This document shows positions 14,153 to 17,710 of a stretch of DNA of 17,710 bases, piece by piece (position 1 is the stretch's first letter; every line of letters starts with the position of its first letter). This stretch comes from DASTOB01 sp035720425 (GTDB lineage: Bacteria; Chloroflexota; Limnocylindria; Limnocylindrales; CSP1-4). Position numbers and translations under genes: made by a program. The notes under the pieces were generated by a model that was not told where the DNA came from, made no database searches, and saw only the letters and a list, made by a program, of their open reading frames with translations. Location: the NCBI GenBank assembly GCA_035720425.1, contig DASTOB010000173.1, positions 1-17,710 on the forward strand, in the 5' to 3' direction.

Positions 14153-14746
14153 ATGGACAAGCCCGCCCCGCGCGCCGAACGCCGCCGCCTGACCCACGTC
14201 GACCGATCCGGCCGGCCCCGGATGGTCGACGTGTCCGCGAAGGCCCCATCGGCCCGCCGTGCCGTCGCCGAGGCGTTCGTCGCCCTGTCGGACGAAACCC
14301 TCACCCTCGTCATCGACGGCGGCGGCGCGAAGGGCGACGTGATGACCGTCGCCGAGCTGGCCGGAGTGATGGGCGGGAAGCGGACGTCGGACCTCATTCC
14401 GTTGTGCCACCCGCTCCCGCTGACCGATCTCGTCGTGTCGATCACGCCGGATCGCGTCGCCGGCGGGCTGCGCGTGCGCGCCGAGGCGGCGACCGTCGGT
14501 CCGACGGGGGTCGAGATGGAGGCGCTGACCGCCGCAACGGTGGCGGCGCTCACCGTCTACGACATGGTCAAGGGCGTCGAGCGCGGGGTCGAGATCCGCA
14601 CCGTTCGCCTGCTCGAGAAGACCGGCGGCAAGAGCGGCGAGTGGCGGCGCGAGCCGGACGCGACGGGACCACGACCTGCCCGCCGGCCGGGTGCACGGTC
14701 GGCCGGACGGATCGGTGGCCGACCCACGAGGCGGCGCGAGGGATGA
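14153..14746 (+). CDS. moaC: Cyclic pyranopterin monophosphate synthase MoaC
   Basis: MoaC converts the MoaA product 3',8-cyclo-GTP to cPMP in molybdenum cofactor synthesis. The N-terminus reads LTHVDRSGRPRMVDVSAK, as in the family. KGDVMTVAELAGVMGGKRTS, LIPLCHPLPL (His86) and TVYDMVKG (Asp137, Lys140) hold the active-site residues. GVEMEALTAATVAAL is also typical. At 197 residues it exceeds the usual 155-165; the extra part is an Arg/Pro/Gly tail of about 35 residues (starting near RREPDATGP) with no visible fold. GGAGG (14144-14148) sits before the ATG. The final ATGA overlaps the mog start. Confidence 0.95.
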   Translation: MDKPAPRAERRRLTHVDRSGRPRMVDVSAKAPSARRAVAEAFVALSDETLTLVIDGGGAKGDVMTVAELAGVMGGKRTSDLIPLCHPLPLTDLVVSITPDRVAGGLRVRAEAATVGPTGVEMEALTAATVAALTVYDMVKGVERGVEIRTVRLLEKTGGKSGEWRREPDATGPRPARRPGARSAGRIGGRPTRRREG

Positions 14747-15264
14747 CCGTCCCGGGCGGCGGTCGGTGGCGGGCGGTCGTCATCACCGCGAGTGACCGGA
14801 GTGCCGCCGGCGAGCGCGCCGACACGTCCGGCGCGGCGGTCGGAGAGCGCCTCGCGGAGCTCGGGTTCGCGGTCGATCGGGACGTTGTCCCGGATGACCA
14901 GGGTGCGATCGAGGCGGCGATCCTGGCCGGCTCGGCCGAGCACGCGCTCATCGTGACGACGGGCGGCACCGGGCTCACGCCCCGCGACGTGACACCCCAG
15001 GCGACGCGCGCGGTGATCGACTACGACGTCCCCGGACTGGCGGAGGCGATGCGGGCCGCGGGCCGCCGCTCGACGCCCATGGCGGACCTCAGCCGCGGTA
15101 TCGTCGGCGTCGTGCGCGGGGCTCTCGTCGTGAACCTGCCCGGATCGCCGCGCGGCGCGCTCGAATCGCTCGACGCGATCGCCGCCGCGATCCCGCACGC
15201 CCTCGAGACGCTCGCCGGCCCGTTCGACCACGGGGCGCTCCAGATGGCCGGACCGCCGCCCTGA
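14743..15264 (+). CDS. mog: MogA/MoaB-family molybdopterin adenylyltransferase
   Basis: The family adenylylates molybdopterin to give the substrate of MoeA. The 173-residue length is normal. AVVITASDRSAAGERADTSG at the N-terminus, TTGGTGLTPRDVTPQAT in the middle, and SRGIVGVVRGALVVNLPGSP near the C-terminus are the MPT-binding signatures. The assignment to Mog rather than MoaB is not certain from sequence alone. The ATG overlaps the moaC stop by four bases. Its own TGA is part of a TGATG junction that has been duplicated just downstream. Confidence 0.93.
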   Translation: MTVPGGGRWRAVVITASDRSAAGERADTSGAAVGERLAELGFAVDRDVVPDDQGAIEAAILAGSAEHALIVTTGGTGLTPRDVTPQATRAVIDYDVPGLAEAMRAAGRRSTPMADLSRGIVGVVRGALVVNLPGSPRGALESLDAIAAAIPHALETLAGPFDHGALQMAGPPP

Positions 15265-15295
15265 TGTTCGAGCCGACGCCCTGATGTTCGAGCCG
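15257..15295. repeat. 20-bp tandem duplication of the mog stop/start junction
   Basis: The 19 bases CGCCCTGATGTTCGAGCCG occur at 15257-15275 and again at 15277-15295, a 20-bp repeat period. Each copy contains TGATG and the codons for MFEP. The duplication therefore moved the oxidoreductase start 20 bases downstream of its presumed original position, where it overlapped the mog stop. Confidence 0.9.
15264..15284 (+). other. Six-codon mini-ORF linking mog to the Fe-S oxidoreductase
   Basis: ATG at 15264 overlaps the mog stop and reads MFEPTP before a TGA at 15282-15284, which overlaps the ATG of the next gene. It arose from the 20-bp duplication. Because both junctions are TGATG, a terminating ribosome could re-initiate twice. 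Whether it is translated is unknown. Confidence 0.35.
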
Positions 15296-17386
15296 TTCGC
15301 CGCCGTTCCGCTCTACCCGCTCGTCTTCCCGGTCTTCTGGGGCGCGTTCGCGATCTTCCTGCTCATGATGGCCCGCCGCCTGCGCGTGTTCGCCGCGACG
15401 CAGGGCATCGGCGTCGACGGCTGGGGTGAGCTGGGCCGGCGCGTCGGCGGCCTCGTCCGCTACGCGTTCGTCCAGACCAGGATGTTCCGCGACGCGCCGG
15501 TCGGGGTCATGCACTACGTGCTGTTCCTCGGCTCCACGCTGCTGCTGACCGGCAACATCAACATCGTCACCGGCGGTCTGCTCCAGGCGATCGTCGGCTG
15601 GCCGTTCGACGGCCTGCTGTGGGCGGTCCTCACGGCGCTCCAGAACGTCATCGCGGTCCTCGTCCTCGCGGCCGTCGCCTACGCGCTCGCTCGCCGCCTC
15701 GTGACGCGGCCGGCGCGCCTGACGCTCAGCGCGCAGGGGATCTACATCCTCCTGTTCATCACCGGGGTCGTGTCGACCGAGTTCCTCGCCCAGGCGTTCG
15801 AGGCCGCCGCGCACGGCGACGTGAGCGGCGCGATCGTCGCCAATGCGCTCGCGGTCCCGCTTCGATCGATCGATCACGGGCTCGTCGAGGCCGGCTTCGT
15901 GGGCCTCTGGTGGGCCCACGTCGTCGTGCTCGCCGCGTTTCTCCTGTACATCCCGTGGACGAAGCACTTCCATGTCTACACGAGCTTCGTGAACATCTTC
16001 CTGCGCAAGCTTCGGCCGCGCGGGGAGCTGCCGGCGCTCGACCTCGAGGACGAGTCCGGGTCGTTCGGCGTCAAGACGATCGCCGACCTCACCCAGAAGG
16101 ACCTCCTCGACGGGTTCACGTGCACCGAATGCGGTCGCTGCCAGGACGCCTGCCCGGCCTGGAACACCGGCAAGCCGCTCAACCCCAAGACGATGATCAT
16201 GGGTATCCGCGACCTGTCGCTCGCGGCGGAGCGGACGCTCAACCTCATCCCGAACTCGCCGCTCGTTCGCGAGACGTACGGGCTCGACGACTCGCTGGCG
16301 GCGACCGCGGTGGCGACGCCGATCGTCGACTCGGCGATCCCGTACGAGGCCGTGTGGGACTGCGTCACGTGCGGGGCGTGTGTCGAGGCCTGCCCGGTGC
16401 TCATCGAGCACGTCGACAAGATCGTCGGGCTGCGCCGGAACCTTGTCCTCGAGGAATCACGATTCCCGGCCGAGCTCACGGGGGCGTTCCGGAATATGGA
16501 GGGGCCGGCGAACCCGTGGGGCCAGCCGCCGTCGACCCGGACCGACTGGACGAAGGGCCTCCCGTTCGAGGTGCCGACGGTCGCCGCACTTGCGGCCGAC
16601 GGGGGCCTCGACGAGCTCGAGGTCCTCTACTGGGTCGGCTGCGCGGCGGCGTTCGACGAGCGCAACCGCAAGGTCGCCCGCGCGTTTGCGACGTGTCTCG
16701 ATGCCGCCGGCGTCCGGTTCGCGATCCTCGGCCAGGAGGAGTCGTGCACCGGCGACCCGGCGCGGCGGATGGGCAACGACTACGTCTTCCAGATGCTCGC
16801 CATGGGCAACGTCGAGACGCTCAACCGCTACCGGATGGGGGAGCGGACGATCGTGACGGCCTGCCCGCACTGCTTCAACTCGCTCGGGAACGAGTACGGC
16901 CAGCTGGGCGGGACGTACCGGGTCATGCACCATTCGGCGTATCTCGCCGGGCTCATCGACTCCGGCCGGCTCGTGCTCGACCCGACCGGCCTGCCGCAGC
17001 GGAGCGTGACATACCACGACCCGTGCTATCTCGCCCGCTACAACGGGATCGAACTCGCGCCGCGATCCGTGCTCTCGGCGGCCGGGGTCGAGCTGCGCGA
17101 GATGGAGCGGCACGGTCGCCAGACGTTCTGTTGCGGCGCCGGTGGCGGGCGGATGTGGATGGAGGAGACGCGCGGGACGCGGATCAACGCCGAGCGGACG
17201 CGTCAGGCGCTCGAGACCGGCGCCGAGACGGTCGCCGTCGGCTGCCCGTTCTGCATGGTCATGATGAAGGACGGGTTGGCCGACACGGATGCCCGGGACA
17301 CGGTCACCGCGCGCGACATCAGCGAGCTGCTCGCGGACGCGGTCGTGCCGGCGCGGGAGGGGCGGGCGCTGCCGGTCCTGCAGTAG
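15284..17386 (+). CDS. Membrane Fe-S oxidoreductase, EtfD/HdrD-like (cytochrome b-like + ferredoxin + CCG domains)
   Basis: The 700-residue protein has a membrane part at about 1-235 with six hydrophobic segments resembling NarI/DsrM-like cytochrome b subunits, with several His (MHYVLF, DHGLVE, WWAHVVV, KHFHVY). Two [4Fe-4S] ferredoxin motifs follow: Cys280/283/286/290 (CTECGRCQDACP) and Cys360/363/366/370 (CVTCGACVEACP). Two CCG domains end it: the first with Cys453, Cys488 (EESCTGDPARR) and CPHC 527-530, the second with Cys581 (HDPCY), Cys616-617 (FCCGAGGGRMW) and CPFC 654-657. This layout matches mycobacterial EtfD (Rv0338c type), which passes electrons from ETF of fatty acid oxidation to menaquinone; that role is inferred. 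The ATG at 15284 overlaps the mini-ORF stop, so it is coupled to the Moco genes. Confidence 0.88.
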   Translation: MFEPFAAVPLYPLVFPVFWGAFAIFLLMMARRLRVFAATQGIGVDGWGELGRRVGGLVRYAFVQTRMFRDAPVGVMHYVLFLGSTLLLTGNINIVTGGLLQAIVGWPFDGLLWAVLTALQNVIAVLVLAAVAYALARRLVTRPARLTLSAQGIYILLFITGVVSTEFLAQAFEAAAHGDVSGAIVANALAVPLRSIDHGLVEAGFVGLWWAHVVVLAAFLLYIPWTKHFHVYTSFVNIFLRKLRPRGELPALDLEDESGSFGVKTIADLTQKDLLDGFTCTECGRCQDACPAWNTGKPLNPKTMIMGIRDLSLAAERTLNLIPNSPLVRETYGLDDSLAATAVATPIVDSAIPYEAVWDCVTCGACVEACPVLIEHVDKIVGLRRNLVLEESRFPAELTGAFRNMEGPANPWGQPPSTRTDWTKGLPFEVPTVAALAADGGLDELEVLYWVGCAAAFDERNRKVARAFATCLDAAGVRFAILGQEESCTGDPARRMGNDYVFQMLAMGNVETLNRYRMGERTIVTACPHCFNSLGNEYGQLGGTYRVMHHSAYLAGLIDSGRLVLDPTGLPQRSVTYHDPCYLARYNGIELAPRSVLSAAGVELREMERHGRQTFCCGAGGGRMWMEETRGTRINAERTRQALETGAETVAVGCPFCMVMMKDGLADTDARDTVTARDISELLADAVVPAREGRALPVLQ

Positions 17387-17710
17387 AGCGTGCGGGTGGG
17401 CCTCATTCGGCGCCGCGGCCGACCCGGCGACGGCCCGTCTCGCGCGCGTCGGGCTTCGGCCGCCCGTCAGGCGTCGGCCCTTCCTGCGGGCGTCGGTCCC
17501 TCCGTCGGACGGCAGCCCATCCGGCGCAGCGGTGACCCGCGAGGCCACCTCCTCCTTCGGGCGGCGCTCATTGCCCCCATTCATGCCGCGAGCACGAACA
17601 GGTCCGACAGCCGCGGACGACGGCCGGCGGGAGCCGCCCGTATCGCTCACCGGGGCCGGTGCCACGAATGGGGCCGATGCGGCAGTCGATATGGGCACCA
17701 CCGAGCACTC
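17387..17710. other. Non-coding end region with imperfect GCGTCGG repeats
   Basis: I see no gene. Three imperfect units beginning GCGTCGG start at 17446, 17471 and 17490, and a short CCGTC-G-GACGG dyad follows. Copy B of the 26-bp repeat is at 17566-17591. CCCCATTC there is mirrored by GAATGGGG near 17666. GGTGCC (near 17658) and GGCACC (near 17696) form another inverted pair. The segment GGGTCGG...GCGCCGA, read on the - strand, resembles the hairpin sequence before ispH. Confidence 0.55.
17566..17591. repeat. 26-bp intergenic repeat, copy B
   Basis: It is identical to 5580-5605 at 23 of 26 positions, with 17 identical bases in a row (17575-17591). The gap-free match in two non-coding gaps suggests a dispersed repeat rather than chance. 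Confidence 0.6.

Noticed and set aside
16457..17701. - strand frame of 414 codons at the window end
   Set aside because: It lies opposite the Fe-S oxidoreductase, whose cysteine motifs fix the true frame, and its N-terminal part is repeat-derived.

Overview
The window is about 70% G+C with strong third-position G/C bias, short gaps, frequent GTG starts and several stop/start overlaps. It looks like chromosomal DNA of a high-GC bacterium. My best guess is a Chloroflexota lineage (Limnocylindria/Ellin6529-like), based on the gene content: a fused cmk-plsC, a DUF4332 protein, a J-domain protein with an FGRYAGW tail, and a one-piece EtfD-like membrane Fe-S protein. Actinomycetota is the main alternative. 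I cannot settle this without a search.

Layout. Positions 1-5424 hold a housekeeping run on the + strand: a cytidylate kinase fused to a 1-acylglycerol-3-phosphate acyltransferase (5' end cut by the window), ispH, der and gpsA. These link nucleotide, phospholipid and isoprenoid synthesis with ribosome assembly. A dyad-rich gap separates cmk-plsC from ispH. Positions 5425-6300 are mostly non-coding, with a 29-bp tandem repeat, a palindrome, tRNA-Pro(GGG) with encoded CCA, and one doubtful small membrane ORF. Positions 6301-7796 hold a J-domain protein on the - strand, then a four-cysteine zinc-ribbon-like protein and a secreted CHRD protein on the + strand.

A perfect 14-bp hairpin follows, then a group II PLP (aromatic amino acid type) decarboxylase with a small alpha+beta-barrel-like partner (7891-9805). 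A convergent four-helix membrane protein (DUF2269-like) comes next. Then come DUF4332, a DUF1461/TIGR01906 membrane protein and an overlapping site-2 protease with CBS domains (10358-12749). From 12761 the molybdenum cofactor genes moeA, moaC and mog lead directly into a membrane Fe-S oxidoreductase of the EtfD/HdrD type (15284-17386). The last 324 bases hold imperfect repeats and no convincing gene.

Most of the window is ordinary core metabolism and I see no complete novel defence or mobile system. The most interesting signals are: -10-like boxes placed 6-9 nt before the start codons of ispH, the decarboxylase, DUF2269 and DUF1461, which predict leaderless mRNAs; a 20-bp tandem duplication that copied the mog stop/start junction and created a six-residue mini-ORF; an unusual IspH motif; low-complexity linkers in the Cmk-PlsC fusion and in Der; the 4-nt coupling of DUF1461 to the site-2 protease; and a 26-bp repeat shared by two intergenic gaps 12 kb apart.
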